Positions 8,871 to 18,622 of a stretch of DNA of 64,000 nucleotides are shown here, in pieces (the first letter of the stretch is position 1; every line of letters begins with the position of its first letter). Under the pieces are notes generated by a model, which saw only the letters and a program-made list of their open reading frames with translations, did not search any database and was not told the origin of the DNA. The position numbers and the translations under genes are program-made. The stretch is taken from positions 124,001 to 188,000 of the forward strand of contig JAFGXP010000003.1 in the NCBI GenBank assembly GCA_016936535.1. Direction: 5' to 3'. The DNA comes from Thiotrichales bacterium (GTDB lineage Bacteria; Pseudomonadota; Gammaproteobacteria; Thiomicrospirales; Thiomicrospiraceae).

Positions 8871-10031
8871 ATGAGCACATTTCGCGTATTTACCTCTGAA
8901 TCTGTTTCTGAAGGCCATCCGGATAAGATTGCCGACCAAATTTCCGATGCCATGCTAGACGCCATTTTGGCGCAAGATCCGCGTGCACGCGTGGCTTGCG
9001 AAACCTTTGTCAAAACCGGCATGGTCTTGATTGGCGGCGAAATCACGACCAACGCTTGGGTTGACCAAGAAGAATTAGTGCGTAAGGTTGTGAAAGAGAT
9101 TGGCTATAACCACGGTGACTTGGGCTTTGACGGAGATACCTGCGCGGTACTCTCTTCCATTGGCAAACAGTCCCCGGAAATCGCCATGGGAGTGGATGAA
9201 ACCAGCGAACATGAACAAGGCGCTGGCGATCAGGGTTTGATGTTTGGCTACGCCTCCAACGAAACCGACGTTTTAATGCCGGCTCCCATCTTTTATGCGC
9301 ATCGCTTAATGGAACGCCAAGCCTATGTGCGTAAATCTGGGCAACTTGATTGGTTGCGTCCAGATGCCAAAAGCCAAGTTACTTTACGTTACCAAGACGG
9401 CAAACCGGTTGCGATTGATGCCGTGGTTTTATCGACCCAACACGCACCGGATGTCAGCAACGCCACCTTGCGCGAAGCGGTCATGGAAGAGATTATTAAA
9501 GAGGTTCTGCCAGCGCAATGGCTGCACAAAGGCACACAATTTCACATTAATCCAACCGGCCGTTTCGTTATCGGTGGCCCGGTGGGCGATGCAGGCTTGA
9601 CTGGACGTAAAATCATTGTCGATACCTATGGCGGGATGGCACGCCACGGCGGGGGTGCTTTCTCCGGTAAGGATCCTTCAAAAGTCGATCGCTCTGCTGC
9701 TTACGCCGGTCGTTATGTCGCAAAAAACATCATTGCCGCCGGCCTAGCTGACAAGTGTGAAATCCAAGTATCCTATGCTATCGGCGTCGCGGAACCCACG
9801 TCGATTAGCATCGAAACCTTCGGCACGGAAAAGGTCGATAGCAACCTGATTGAAAAATTGGTACGCGAGCACTTTGACTTACGCCCTAAAGGCCTGATTG
9901 CAATGCTTGACCTCTATCGTCCTATTTACCAAAAAACCGCTTCTTATGGCCACTTTGGCCGTGAACTACCGGAATTTACGTGGGAAAAAACCGATAAAGC
10001 GGACGCACTGCGCGCTGACGCAGGCTTGTAA
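8871..10031 (+). CDS. metK: S-adenosylmethionine synthetase
   Basis: MetK makes SAM from methionine and ATP. The 386-residue protein has the usual length and motifs: [19 protein letters not shown] at the N terminus, [12 protein letters not shown], and [29 protein letters not shown] ribosome site lies a few bases before ATG 8871. It is the first gene of the set metK-metF-rsmE and is preceded by a long leader with competing secondary structures. No ahcY is seen between metK and metF, unlike in many relatives. Confidence 0.97.
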   Translation: MSTFRVFTSESVSEGHPDKIADQISDAMLDAILAQDPRARVACETFVKTGMVLIGGEITTNAWVDQEELVRKVVKEIGYNHGDLGFDGDTCAVLSSIGKQSPEIAMGVDETSEHEQGAGDQGLMFGYASNETDVLMPAPIFYAHRLMERQAYVRKSGQLDWLRPDAKSQVTLRYQDGKPVAIDAVVLSTQHAPDVSNATLREAVMEEIIKEVLPAQWLHKGTQFHINPTGRFVIGGPVGDAGLTGRKIIVDTYGGMARHGGGAFSGKDPSKVDRSAAYAGRYVAKNIIAAGLADKCEIQVSYAIGVAEPTSISIETFGTEKVDSNLIEKLVREHFDLRPKGLIAMLDLYRPIYQKTASYGHFGRELPEFTWEKTDKADALRADAGL

Positions 10032-10120
10032 AACGCGCCACGAAAGACTGAAATGAGACACCCCAAACAGGCTTGTCTGATTTCAGCTTCGTATTGATCG
10101 ACTGGCAAAGGAGGTGTCCT

Positions 10121-10978
10121 ATGCAATCGCAAAAGAAATACGCACAAAAATTAAGTTTGGAATTTTTCCCACCGCGCACCGACCAAGGCATGGAAAAACT
10201 CAAAACGGTAATCAAAGAAATTGGTGCCATGCAGCCGGAATATATGTCGGTTACTTACGGTGCCGGCGGCAGTACGCAAGAAAAAACCCTTGAAACGGTA
10301 CGTTTTATTCAAACACAAACCGAATTTCAGGCGGCTCCGCATTTGACCTGCATTGGCGCAACCCAAGAGAGTGTGATGGCTTTATTGGAACAGTACGATG
10401 CCTTGGGCGTGAAACGCATCGTTGCTCTGCGCGGTGACTTGCCTTCAGGCATGATGGATCCGGGCGAGTTTAAATATGCCAGCGATTTGATTGCTTTCAT
10501 TAGACAGCAGAAAGGTGACACCTTTCATCTGGAAATCGCCGCCTATCCAGAAACTCACCCGCAAGCACGCAACTGCGCTATCGGCCTTAAATGGTTCAAA
10601 CACAAAGTAGATCAGGGTGCAGATTCGGCCATTACCCAATACTTTTACAATTTTGACAGCTATCGCTATTTCATTGATAACTGCGAAAAACACGGTATTG
10701 ATCTGCCGATTATTCCGGGGATTATGCCGATTACCAACTACGAAAATCTGCTGCGTTTTTCCCAAAGTTGCGGCGCAGAAGTCCCGCGATGGCTGCGTTG
10801 CCGTTTAGAATCTTTTGAGGATGACAAAGAAGGCCTTTTGGCATTTGGCCGCGATGTCGTGACCGAACTGTGTCAACAACTGTTAGATGCCGGCGCTCCA
10901 GGTTTGCATTTTTACAGCATGAACAACACCGAACCCACGTTACAAATCGCGCAATCTTTGCGCCTGCGCCAAGATTAA
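10121..10978 (+). CDS. metF: methylenetetrahydrofolate reductase
   Basis: MetF reduces 5,10-methylene-THF to 5-methyl-THF, the methyl donor for methionine. The N-terminal SLEFFPPRTDQGMEKL, the GAGGSTQEKTLE segment and IVALRGDLP are typical of this FAD enzyme. I start it at ATG 10121 (285 residues) since the near-perfect Shine-Dalgarno AAAGGAGGTG lies at 10107-10116; the frame's earlier codon at 10073 would place that site inside the gene. rsmE begins two bases after its stop. Confidence 0.96.
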   Translation: MQSQKKYAQKLSLEFFPPRTDQGMEKLKTVIKEIGAMQPEYMSVTYGAGGSTQEKTLETVRFIQTQTEFQAAPHLTCIGATQESVMALLEQYDALGVKRIVALRGDLPSGMMDPGEFKYASDLIAFIRQQKGDTFHLEIAAYPETHPQARNCAIGLKWFKHKVDQGADSAITQYFYNFDSYRYFIDNCEKHGIDLPIIPGIMPITNYENLLRFSQSCGAEVPRWLRCRLESFEDDKEGLLAFGRDVVTELCQQLLDAGAPGLHFYSMNNTEPTLQIAQSLRLRQD

Positions 10979-10979
10979 A

Positions 10980-11717
10980 ATGCGTATTCCTCGTCTCTAT
11001 TTACCGGCTGACTACGCCATCGGAGCCGAACTCCCACTGGAGCGTGAACAGGCACACTACGTTCTTACCGTACTGCGCCTTAAGAACCAACATCGTTTAC
11101 AGCTATTTGATGGCCAAGGCCAGCAAGCCGAAGCCATCTTGCACAGCCATGGCCGACGCGAAGCCAGTATCCAAATCACCCATGTCAGTTGGGCGCAAAA
11201 TGAGTCCCCGCTCAACACGATATTGCTGCAGGGCATCTCTCGGGGCGACCGCATGGATTACAGCATTCAAAAGGCGGTCGAACTCGGTGTCAGCGCGATT
11301 CAGCCGCTGTTTACCGAACGTTGTGAAGTGAAATTGGAAGGTGATAAGCTCGAAAAACGCCGCAGCCAATGGCAGAGTATTGCCATCAGCGCCTGCGAAC
11401 AATCATCTCGCGCCAAGGTCCCTACTCTGCTACCGCTGCTTACGTTTAATGACTTTTTCAGCCAGGAAACTCCGCTCGCCGGTGTGGTGTGCGATCCCTA
11501 CGCTCAACTCGGGCTACAGCAACTCGCTGCGCCCAACCTCAGCCAACCGTGGCACCTGTTGGTTGGACCAGAAGGCGGCTTGAGTGAGGCTGAGGTAACC
11601 TTAGCGGTAAGCCGAGGTTTAAATGCTGTACAACTCGGGCCACGCATTTTAAGAACCGAAACCGCAGGTCCGGCAATGCTGGCGATTGCGCAAGCCCTTT
11701 GGGGCGATTGGCAATAA
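10980..11717 (+). CDS. rsmE: 16S rRNA m3U1498 methyltransferase RsmE
   Basis: RsmE methylates U1498 of 16S rRNA. The protein (245 residues) has the N-terminal PUA-like part (FDGQGQQAEA) and the C-terminal SPOUT knot with LLVGPEGGLSEAEV and LGPRILRTETAGPAMLAIAQ, which bind SAM. It begins one base after the metF stop and is probably translated from the same message. A weak terminator-like hairpin follows at 11771-11806. Confidence 0.95.
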   Translation: MRIPRLYLPADYAIGAELPLEREQAHYVLTVLRLKNQHRLQLFDGQGQQAEAILHSHGRREASIQITHVSWAQNESPLNTILLQGISRGDRMDYSIQKAVELGVSAIQPLFTERCEVKLEGDKLEKRRSQWQSIAISACEQSSRAKVPTLLPLLTFNDFFSQETPLAGVVCDPYAQLGLQQLAAPNLSQPWHLLVGPEGGLSEAEVTLAVSRGLNAVQLGPRILRTETAGPAMLAIAQALWGDWQ

Positions 11718-11770
11718 TCTGAATGGCCAAAGCTGGGCCTACAGAAAACGGATGACACAAATTCACTCTT

Positions 11771-11806
11771 AAGCCACTATCGCTCACGCGCGTTCATGTG
11801 GCTTTT
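11771..11806 (+). terminator. possible terminator after rsmE
   Basis: AAGCCAC (11771-11777) pairs with GTGGCTT (11798-11804) around a 20-base loop, followed by TT. The long loop and short T tail make it weak. A perfect TATAAT at 11810-11815 follows, probably the -10 of the gshA promoter, though no good -35 is visible. Confidence 0.35.
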
Positions 11807-11881
11807 AGCTATAATACGTCGATTATTAAACCTGCCGTTTGGCTACAGCTCTGCTGTGCTCGGCATTCAAAGAGAAAAATC

Positions 11882-13189
11882 ATGTCGCACACCGCTGTCC
11901 CCAATCTGCAAACCGCGCAAACCGGCCCACTTTTAGAGCTTGAAAGTCATTTACTGGCGAACAGTCAGCAGATTGAGGCGTGGTTGCGCAAACAGTTTAA
12001 ACAGACGCCGGCGCCCTTCTATGCTTCAGTAGATTTACGCAATGCCGGCTATAAACTTGCACCTGTGGACACCAATCTCTTTCCTGCCGGTTTTAATAAC
12101 TTGCACCCAGAAATACGTTCCTTGGCCGTGCATGCTGCCCAAAATGCGATTACCCAAATCTGTCCGATTGCCGATGGCATTTTGATCATTCCCGAAAACC
12201 ATACCCGCAACACTTTTTACTTAGAGAATCTGTTTGCCTTAAAGAGCATTATTGAAACCGCCGGTTATGAAGTGCAAATCGGCTCGATGCTTGAAGGCTT
12301 GGATGCGCCAATGATTGTGACCTTGCCCTCAGGCAATACGCTGACCCTCAAACCGCTGGTACGTCATGAAGATCAAGTTGGGGTGGATGACTTTTTCCCT
12401 TGCGCGGTGTTGCTGAACAATGACCTTTCTGGAGGTCGTCCGGCCATTCTGGAAAACATCAAGCAAACGCTTTTACCGCCGCTGGATTTAGGCTGGGCCA
12501 GTCGCTATAAAAACCACCATTTTCAGCATTACTCCGAGGTTACTGCGGCCTTCGCCAAAATCATTGATATTGACCCTTGGCTGATTACGCCGACCTCCGT
12601 GCCCTGTGGCCCGATTAACTTTAAGGAGCGCATCGGCTTTGAAAAACTCGCCGACACCGTTAACCAAATGTTAATCGACACGCAAAAATACTATAACGCC
12701 CATCAGATTGGCTGCAAACCGTTCGTGATTGTTAAGTCTGACAGCGGGACTTACGGTATGGCGATTATGTCAGTGCAAAGCGCGGACGATGTTCTCAACT
12801 TAAACCGCAAGCAGCGCAATAAAATGGCTTCGGTCAAAGAAGGCCTGCAAGTTGAACAAATGCTGGTACAAGAAGGTGTTTACACATACGAGGCTGTAGA
12901 TGGTGCGGTCGCCGAGCCGGTGGTGTATATGATCGGCAATCAAGTTGTCGGCAGTTTTTATCGAATTCATACCGGTAAACAGGCCACCGACAACCTTAAT
13001 TCACCTGGGATGCACTTCCAACCCTTATCGTTTGCCGAGCCTGGCGTAATTCCAGATGAGACCCAGCAACCGGATGCGGCCCCAAACCGTTTCTATGCGT
13101 ATGGAGTCATTGCTCGTCTGGCGCTGTTAGCGGCCGCCCGTGAAATTGCCGATGCCAAAGGGGAATTACCCCCATTGGAAATCGCCTAA
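11882..13189 (+). CDS. gshA: glutamate-cysteine ligase (ferrooxidans-type GshA)
   Basis: This enzyme joins glutamate and cysteine, the first step of glutathione synthesis. Its sequence is that of the small proteobacterial group first noted in Acidithiobacillus, unrelated in detail to E. coli GshA: VDLRNAGYKLAPVDTNLFPAGFNNL near residue 50, HPEIRSLAVHAAQNAI, KPFVIVKSDSGTYGMAIMSV and a C-terminal PGMHFQPLSF. I start it at ATG 11882 (435 residues), as the frame to 11798 covers the promoter and shows no conserved sequence. gshB follows after 21 bases, which supports the assignment. Confidence 0.92.
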   Translation: MSHTAVPNLQTAQTGPLLELESHLLANSQQIEAWLRKQFKQTPAPFYASVDLRNAGYKLAPVDTNLFPAGFNNLHPEIRSLAVHAAQNAITQICPIADGILIIPENHTRNTFYLENLFALKSIIETAGYEVQIGSMLEGLDAPMIVTLPSGNTLTLKPLVRHEDQVGVDDFFPCAVLLNNDLSGGRPAILENIKQTLLPPLDLGWASRYKNHHFQHYSEVTAAFAKIIDIDPWLITPTSVPCGPINFKERIGFEKLADTVNQMLIDTQKYYNAHQIGCKPFVIVKSDSGTYGMAIMSVQSADDVLNLNRKQRNKMASVKEGLQVEQMLVQEGVYTYEAVDGAVAEPVVYMIGNQVVGSFYRIHTGKQATDNLNSPGMHFQPLSFAEPGVIPDETQQPDAAPNRFYAYGVIARLALLAAAREIADAKGELPPLEIA

Positions 13190-13210
13190 CCTATCCTTAA
13201 AGGAGTGCAA

Positions 13211-14173
13211 ATGATTCGTCTTGGCATTGTTATGGACCCGATTGAGGGCATTAAACCGCACAAGGACAGTTCGTTTGCCATGCTGCTGGAAGCTCAGCGT
13301 CGAGGTTACGCTTTGCACTATATGCGCCCTCAAGATCTGTTTTTAGAAAACGGCCAACCTTTTGCGCAAACATGGCCTTTAGAGGTTTGGGACCGGCCGA
13401 AAACGGAAGTCTATTATCAACTCGGCGCGGCACAAACTTTGGCTTTAGCCGAGCTGGATATCATTTTGATTCGTCAAGATCCGCCATTTAACAATGATTA
13501 CCTCTACAGCACACATCTGCTGGAGCTGGCCGAAGCCCAAGGCGTGCTCGTCGTCAACAAACCCCAAAGCTTACGCGATGCGAATGAAAAATTGTTTGCC
13601 AGCTGGTTTCCCCATTGCATTCCTCCAACCTTGGTCAGTGCTAACGCCCAACGTCTGCGTGCTTTTATTGAAGAGCATCAAGACACCATTTTTAAACCTT
13701 TAGACGCTATGGGCGGCGCCTCCATTTTTCGCGTCAAAGCAGACGACCCTAATCTCAGCGTGATTATCGAAACCATGACCGATCATGGTAAGCATCACAT
13801 CATGGCACAGCGCTATTTACCAGAAATCCAGTTGGGTGATAAGCGAATTCTACTGATAAACGGTAAACCGATTGATTACACCCTTGCACGCATTCCTAAA
13901 AGCGGTGAAACGCGCGGCAATATTGCGGCCGGTGGCACTGGGGTTGGCATGCCGATTACCGAACGCGAACGTTGGCTATGCCAACAAATTCAACCCAAGC
14001 TCCAAGCAAAAGGACTCTATTTTGTTGGCTTGGATGTCATCGGCGACTACATTACCGAAATCAATGTCACCAGCCCAACCTGCATTCGTGAGTTGGACGC
14101 GCAATTTGGCCTGAATATTGCCGGTGAACTTTTTGATTGTCTCGAACAACATTTGGATACGCGTCCCGCATGA
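13211..14173 (+). CDS. gshB: glutathione synthetase GshB
   Basis: GshB adds glycine to gamma-glutamylcysteine. ATP-grasp motifs are complete: MDPIEGIKPHKDSSFAML at the N terminus, RQDPPFNNDYLYSTHLLE, NKPQSLRDANEKLF, FKPLDAMGGASIFRV, MAQRYLPEIQLGDKRILLING and VGLDVIGDYITEINVTSPT. Start ATG 13211 follows AGGAG at 13201-13205; the GTG two codons earlier overlaps that site and is unlikely. Its stop overlaps the apbE start (ATGA). Confidence 0.97.
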   Translation: MIRLGIVMDPIEGIKPHKDSSFAMLLEAQRRGYALHYMRPQDLFLENGQPFAQTWPLEVWDRPKTEVYYQLGAAQTLALAELDIILIRQDPPFNNDYLYSTHLLELAEAQGVLVVNKPQSLRDANEKLFASWFPHCIPPTLVSANAQRLRAFIEEHQDTIFKPLDAMGGASIFRVKADDPNLSVIIETMTDHGKHHIMAQRYLPEIQLGDKRILLINGKPIDYTLARIPKSGETRGNIAAGGTGVGMPITERERWLCQQIQPKLQAKGLYFVGLDVIGDYITEINVTSPTCIRELDAQFGLNIAGELFDCLEQHLDTRPA

Positions 14174-15207
14174 CCCCATTTGGCCCACTCTTCTCGCGCC
14201 GCACCCTGCTGACCGCGGCCTTGACCGCACCTCTGGCGGCAACACTCTCGGCCTGCAGCAGAACGGCTGAGGCGTATCATGCACAAATTCTGGTATTTGG
14301 CACTCAGGTTGATATTCAGTTGTATCACCCGCAGCAGACACAAATCAATCAAGCAATCGGTAAAATTAATCGGGATTTTCAGCAATTTCATCACGAATGG
14401 CATGCTTGGGAAAAAGGCGGCATTCTGAGCAGGATAAACCAAGCGATTGCGCAGCAGCAGCCGATTGAAGTGGCCGATTCCGTTCGTGACTTCATCCTTA
14501 AATCGCAACGCCTGTGCCAACAAAGCGATGGACTTTTTGATCCGGGAATCGGCTACTTGATTGCGCTATGGGGATTTCATGGCGAGCAGTGGCAAGGGCC
14601 TCCGCCTTCGGCCGCAGCCATCCATTCTTGGCTACAAAGCCGACCGTCGATTCAAGATCTGTATTTTCAAGGCAACCAATTGCTCAGCCACAATCCACAG
14701 GTGCAACTGGATTTTGGCGGCAATGCGAAAGGCTTAGCGTTAGACATGGCGCTGGACAGCTTACGCCAAGCAGGGATTGAACAAGCACTGGTAAGCATTG
14801 GTGGCGATATGAAAGCCCTGGGTGCAAAATCCGAAAATCAACCCTGGCGCGTGGCAATTAGCGATCCTCAGCATCCCAGTCAAGCACGAGCAGCCTTAGC
14901 ATTGGGTGACAATGAAAGCGTGGTAACATCGGGAACTTACCAGCGTTTCTTTGAATGGCAAGGGCAACGCTTTTCGCACATTCTCAACCCCAATACCGGA
15001 TACCCCGCCAATGGCTTCGCCTCGGTGACGGTGATTCATCCAGATGCGACCACAGCCGATGCGGCAGCGACGGCTTTATTGATTGCTGGGCCAGAACGCT
15101 GGCAAAAGATTGCCCAACAAATGGGCATTGAACAGGTCTTCTGCCTTGATTATGACAACCAAATCGCGCAAACAAAAGCGATGGAAAAGCGGGTCAAACT
15201 GATATAA
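14170..15207 (+). CDS. apbE: FAD:protein FMN transferase ApbE (lipoprotein)
   Basis: ApbE attaches FMN covalently to threonines of periplasmic or membrane flavoproteins such as Rnf and Nqr subunits. The start overlaps the gshB stop, giving 345 residues with a twin-arginine-like RRTLLTAALTAPLAATLSAC signal and a lipobox ending in Cys at about residue 35. Family motifs FDPGIGYLIALWGF, LDFGGNAKGLALDMA, ALVSIGGDMKALG and the HILNPNTGYPA / ATTADAAATALLIAG segments are present. The target flavoprotein is not in this window. Confidence 0.93.
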   Translation: MTPFGPLFSRRTLLTAALTAPLAATLSACSRTAEAYHAQILVFGTQVDIQLYHPQQTQINQAIGKINRDFQQFHHEWHAWEKGGILSRINQAIAQQQPIEVADSVRDFILKSQRLCQQSDGLFDPGIGYLIALWGFHGEQWQGPPPSAAAIHSWLQSRPSIQDLYFQGNQLLSHNPQVQLDFGGNAKGLALDMALDSLRQAGIEQALVSIGGDMKALGAKSENQPWRVAISDPQHPSQARAALALGDNESVVTSGTYQRFFEWQGQRFSHILNPNTGYPANGFASVTVIHPDATTADAAATALLIAGPERWQKIAQQMGIEQVFCLDYDNQIAQTKAMEKRVKLI

Positions 15208-15215
15208 TCCGGCCT

Positions 15216-15785
15216 ATGAAACAGATGCACTCTCTTGAACACCACTTCCTCGTGGCCATGCCCTCTCTCGACCAAAGTTGGTTTGCCAAATCGGTGATTT
15301 ATATTGTCGAGGACAATGCACATGGCAGCATGGGTCTGGCCATAAATCTGAGCCATGCACAATTGGATGTCCGCAGTCTTTTGGAGCATTTCGACTATCC
15401 TTACAATGAACGCAATCCTCATCTTGACCAGCCAATTGTGAATGGCGGGCCGGTGGAAACCGAGCGCGGCTTTATTTTGCACCGCCCACTGGGCAACTGG
15501 AAAAGTTCCCTCTCGCTTAAAGATGGCTTGGCGATGACGGTGTCAGACGATTTTTTGCAAGGCATTGGACAGGATGAAGCCCCTGAAGACTTCCTGATTT
15601 GCTTAGGATTTGCCGGCTGGGAGCCGGGACAATTGGCTCAAGAGTTGCACGAAAATAGCTGGCTAACCATTCCATACAATCCTACCCTGCTGTTTGAAAC
15701 GCCGATTGAACAACGCTGGGAACTTGCCTTGGCGACACTCGGCATTGCCCCTGAATTCCTGAGTAGCGAGGCTGGACATGCCTAA
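15216..15785 (+). CDS. YqgE/AlgH family protein
   Basis: The 189-residue protein has the YqgE signature: HHFLVAMPSLDQSWFAKSVIYIVEDNAHGSMGLAINLSH, then GGPVETERGFILHRP, and ICLGFAGWEPGQLAQEL. Family members sit next to ruvX in most proteobacteria and their biochemical role is not established, although one was linked to alginate regulation in Pseudomonas. Here it overlaps ruvX by eight bases. A TATAAT at 15203-15208, within the end of apbE, might give it an extra promoter. Confidence 0.93.
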   Translation: MKQMHSLEHHFLVAMPSLDQSWFAKSVIYIVEDNAHGSMGLAINLSHAQLDVRSLLEHFDYPYNERNPHLDQPIVNGGPVETERGFILHRPLGNWKSSLSLKDGLAMTVSDDFLQGIGQDEAPEDFLICLGFAGWEPGQLAQELHENSWLTIPYNPTLLFETPIEQRWELALATLGIAPEFLSSEAGHA

Positions 15786-16185
15786 TCCCGATCTTGAAGG
15801 GACCTTGCTAGGCTTTGACTTTGGTCTCAAACGAATTGGTGTGGCCGTCGGTCAAACCGTGACGCAAACGGCTTCGCCTTTAGCAGTGGTGAGCAGTCGC
15901 GATGGTGTTCCGGATTGGTCGCATTTGAAGCAACTCATCGAAACGTGGCAGCCGGTTGCGGTTGTGGTTGGCTTGCCTCTGCACTTAGACGGCAGTGAAC
16001 AAGCACTGACACAATCAGCACGCAAATTTGCCCAGCGTCTGAGTGGACGCTTCCACAAACGCTTGTTTTTGATTGAAGAGCAACTGAGCTCGCGCGAGGC
16101 TGAGGCGCGACTGGGCAAAAATCTGCAGGCCGTGGATGCACACGCCGCGCAAATTATTTTGGAAAACTGGCTCCAACAGCGCTAA
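15778..16185 (+). CDS. ruvX: Holliday-junction-resolvase-like pre-16S rRNA nuclease RuvX (YqgF)
   Basis: YqgF trims the 5' end of 16S rRNA precursors and has an RNase H-like fold. The short protein (135 residues) shows LLGFDFGLKRIGVAVGQ with the first catalytic Asp, VVGLPLHLDGSEQ, IEEQLSSREAEARL and the late VDAHAAQIILENWL with the final acidic residue. It overlaps yqgE by eight bases, the usual pairing. A GC-rich hairpin follows at 16229-16249. Confidence 0.95.
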   Translation: MPNPDLEGTLLGFDFGLKRIGVAVGQTVTQTASPLAVVSSRDGVPDWSHLKQLIETWQPVAVVVGLPLHLDGSEQALTQSARKFAQRLSGRFHKRLFLIEEQLSSREAEARLGKNLQAVDAHAAQIILENWLQQR

Positions 16186-16228
16186 CTCAAATCGTGTGAG
16201 CAAGCCTATACCTAAATCGATTCGCCGA

Positions 16229-16249
16229 ACGCCGCCCTTGAGGCGGCGT
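16229..16249 (+). terminator. GC-rich hairpin after ruvX, probable terminator
   Basis: ACGCCGCC (16229-16236) and GGCGGCGT (16242-16249) form a perfect 8-bp stem with a five-base loop, followed by the T-rich ATGTTTGTTGT. The T run is interrupted, so read-through into pyrB is possible. Confidence 0.5.
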
Positions 16250-16260
16250 ATGTTTGTTGT

Positions 16261-16277
16261 GGCATGGATTCCATGCC
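16261..16277. repeat. perfect inverted repeat in the pyrB leader
   Basis: GGCATGG (16261-16267) and CCATGCC (16271-16277) are separated by ATT, 39 bases before the pyrB start. It has no T tail and could be an operator or a leader hairpin. Confidence 0.5.
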
Positions 16278-16316
16278 GATTGTCGTTGTGATTTGTGAGC
16301 CCAAAGAGGTATCTTT

Positions 16317-17336
16317 ATGCAAGCACGCCTAACCGCGCCAAATATTCAATTGAATGAAATGGGCAAACTCAAGCACCTTCTCACCTTAGAAGGGCTCAAG
16401 CAGCATCACCTACAAGAAATTCTGGATACAGCGGAAACTTTTATCGACCCGCTGGATCATAAAATCAAAAAGGTGCCCTTGCTGCGCGGGAAAACCATTA
16501 TGAATCTGTTTTTTGAGCCAAGCACCCGCACCCGCACCACTTTTGAAATCGCAGAAAAACGTCTCTCGGCGGATATCGAGAGTTTAGACATTCAAACTTC
16601 GGCGGCGAAAAAAGGCGAATCCCTGCTCGACACCCTCTGGAATTTGCAGGCAATGCAAGCCGATATGTTTGTGATTCGCCATGCCGAGAGTGGTGCTGCG
16701 CATTTCTTTGCACAGCACGTTTCCCCGCATGTTCACGTCTTAAATGCCGGTGATGGACAGCACGCTCATCCGACTCAGGCGCTACTGGATATGTTTACCA
16801 TCCGGAAAAAGAAAGGCGATATTTTCGATTTAACCGTTGCGATTATCGGCGACATTCTTCATTCACGCGTCGTTCGCTCGCAAATCCAAGCCTTAAGCAT
16901 TTTAGAAGCCCGCGAAATCCGGGTTATTGGTCCCAAAACCCTGCTCCCAGAAAACCCAGAAGCGCTGGGCGTTCACGTGTATCACAATATTGAAGAGGGG
17001 CTAAAAGACGTCGATGTGGTGATTATGGTGCGCCTGCAGAATGAACGGATGAAAAGTGCGTTGATTCCTAGCGAAAAAGAGTTTTTTAAACGTTATGGAC
17101 TCACCGAAAAGCGTTTGGCTTTAGCCAAGCCAGACGCCATTGTCATGCACCCGGGCCCGATTAACCGTGGTGTAGAAATCGATTCCGCAGTCGCTGACGG
17201 TGCTCAATCCGTAATTTTAGAACAGGTGACCTATGGCATTGCGGTACGTATGGCGGTGATGTCAATCATTATGAATAATGCGGAGCAACTTGCGTACCAT
17301 CGGGCGCAATCCGCCGTTACGGAGCAAGCGCAATGA
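16317..17336 (+). CDS. pyrB: aspartate carbamoyltransferase catalytic chain
   Basis: PyrB carbamoylates aspartate in pyrimidine synthesis. The 339-residue protein has [19 protein letters not shown] (carbamoyl-phosphate loop), [46 protein letters not shown], and [19 protein letters not shown]. It carries an N-terminal extension of about 18 residues before the conserved fold, as in Pseudomonas-type ATCases that bind the PyrC' partner. The next gene, overlapping by four bases, encodes exactly such a partner. Confidence 0.97.
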   Translation: MQARLTAPNIQLNEMGKLKHLLTLEGLKQHHLQEILDTAETFIDPLDHKIKKVPLLRGKTIMNLFFEPSTRTRTTFEIAEKRLSADIESLDIQTSAAKKGESLLDTLWNLQAMQADMFVIRHAESGAAHFFAQHVSPHVHVLNAGDGQHAHPTQALLDMFTIRKKKGDIFDLTVAIIGDILHSRVVRSQIQALSILEAREIRVIGPKTLLPENPEALGVHVYHNIEEGLKDVDVVIMVRLQNERMKSALIPSEKEFFKRYGLTEKRLALAKPDAIVMHPGPINRGVEIDSAVADGAQSVILEQVTYGIAVRMAVMSIIMNNAEQLAYHRAQSAVTEQAQ

Positions 17337-18619
17337 GACTGGCCATTTTAAATGCGCGGGTCATCGACCCCAGCCAAAACTTAGATCAGCAGACCAATCT
17401 TTATATTTCTCGCGGGCAAATTGTAGGCATTGGTGAACACCCCCCTGAAGCCTTTAGCGCCGACCAAACCATTGACGCGACCGGTAAATGGGTTTTACCC
17501 GGCTTGGTAGATTTACAAGCTCGTCTTGGCGAACCCGGCAATGTTTATGCCGGCTCAATTGCGAGTGAAACTCGGGCAGCAGTAGCCGGTGGCGTTACCA
17601 CCATCTGTTGCCCGCCGGATACCCATCCGGTAAATGATACGCAAGCAGTGACTGAGCTGATTCAACGACGCGCACGCCAAGCCGCCACAGCCTATGTCAT
17701 GCCCATCGGCGCGCTGACGCAAGGCCTAGAAGGCAAGCTACTCAGTGGCATTTACTCCCTAATTCAAGGTGGCTGCGTGGCCTTAAGCCAAGCTAATCGC
17801 CCGATTCAAAGCGCATTGACCTTAAAAAACGCGATGGAATATACCGCCTCTTTAGATACCGTCATTATGTTGCGCTGCGAAGATCAGGATTTGAAAAACA
17901 ATGGGGTTGCGCACGATGGCCCGGTGAGCTCTCGTTTGGGCTTACCCGCGATTCCCAGCTCGGCGGAAACCACACAGCTGGCGCGCAATTTGATTTTGGT
18001 TGAGGAAGCAGGAATCCGCGCACATTTTTCGCAACTCTCCTGCGCGCAGTCGGTTGAGATGATTGCGGATGCCAAGGCGCGCGGTCTTCCGGTGACTTGT
18101 GATGTGGCGATTCATCAACTTCTACTCAGTGAAATGGATCTCCTTGGCTTTAACAGTTTGTTTCATCTCTCACCGCCTTTGCGTAGCCACCATGATCGTG
18201 CCGCGTTGCTGGCTGGCGTCCGCAATGGCGTGATTGATGCGATTGTCAGTGATCACACCCCTTTACACCGCGATGATAAATTATTGCCATTTGGGGAAAG
18301 TAAACCCGGCATGATTGGCTTGGAAACCCTTCTACCGCTGGTCATGAAACTGGTGCAAGAAGGCGATCTTCCGCTCGACACAGCACTGAAGGCGGTAACC
18401 CATCACCCTGCGTCGATTTTGCGTATTCCAACCGGCTCTTTACAGAGTGGCCGTCCAGCAGATTTGGTGATTTATGATCCTCAGTCAATCTGGACACTGA
18501 CGCCAGAAATCATTCTCAGTGAAGGCAAAAACACCCCCTTTGTTGGCTGGGAATTTGAGGGCCGCGTGGTGCAAACCCTTTTTCAAGGGCGACCCGTCTA
18601 TCAATGTTGTGAGGGCTGA
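17333..18619 (+). CDS. pyrC': inactive dihydroorotase-like subunit of aspartate carbamoyltransferase (PyrC')
   Basis: The 428-residue protein has a dihydroorotase fold, but the zinc motif HxH after PGLVD is replaced: [14 protein letters not shown] reads QAR where active enzymes read HVH. The later metal Asp (IVSDHTPLH) is kept. In Pseudomonas such a pseudo-dihydroorotase (PyrC' or PyrX) is needed to assemble active ATCase with PyrB and makes no product itself. The ATGA overlap with pyrB fits this role. A separate active pyrC must lie elsewhere. Annotation as plain dihydroorotase would be misleading. Confidence 0.88.
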   Translation: MRLAILNARVIDPSQNLDQQTNLYISRGQIVGIGEHPPEAFSADQTIDATGKWVLPGLVDLQARLGEPGNVYAGSIASETRAAVAGGVTTICCPPDTHPVNDTQAVTELIQRRARQAATAYVMPIGALTQGLEGKLLSGIYSLIQGGCVALSQANRPIQSALTLKNAMEYTASLDTVIMLRCEDQDLKNNGVAHDGPVSSRLGLPAIPSSAETTQLARNLILVEEAGIRAHFSQLSCAQSVEMIADAKARGLPVTCDVAIHQLLLSEMDLLGFNSLFHLSPPLRSHHDRAALLAGVRNGVIDAIVSDHTPLHRDDKLLPFGESKPGMIGLETLLPLVMKLVQEGDLPLDTALKAVTHHPASILRIPTGSLQSGRPADLVIYDPQSIWTLTPEIILSEGKNTPFVGWEFEGRVVQTLFQGRPVYQCCEG

Positions 18620-18622
18620 GGA

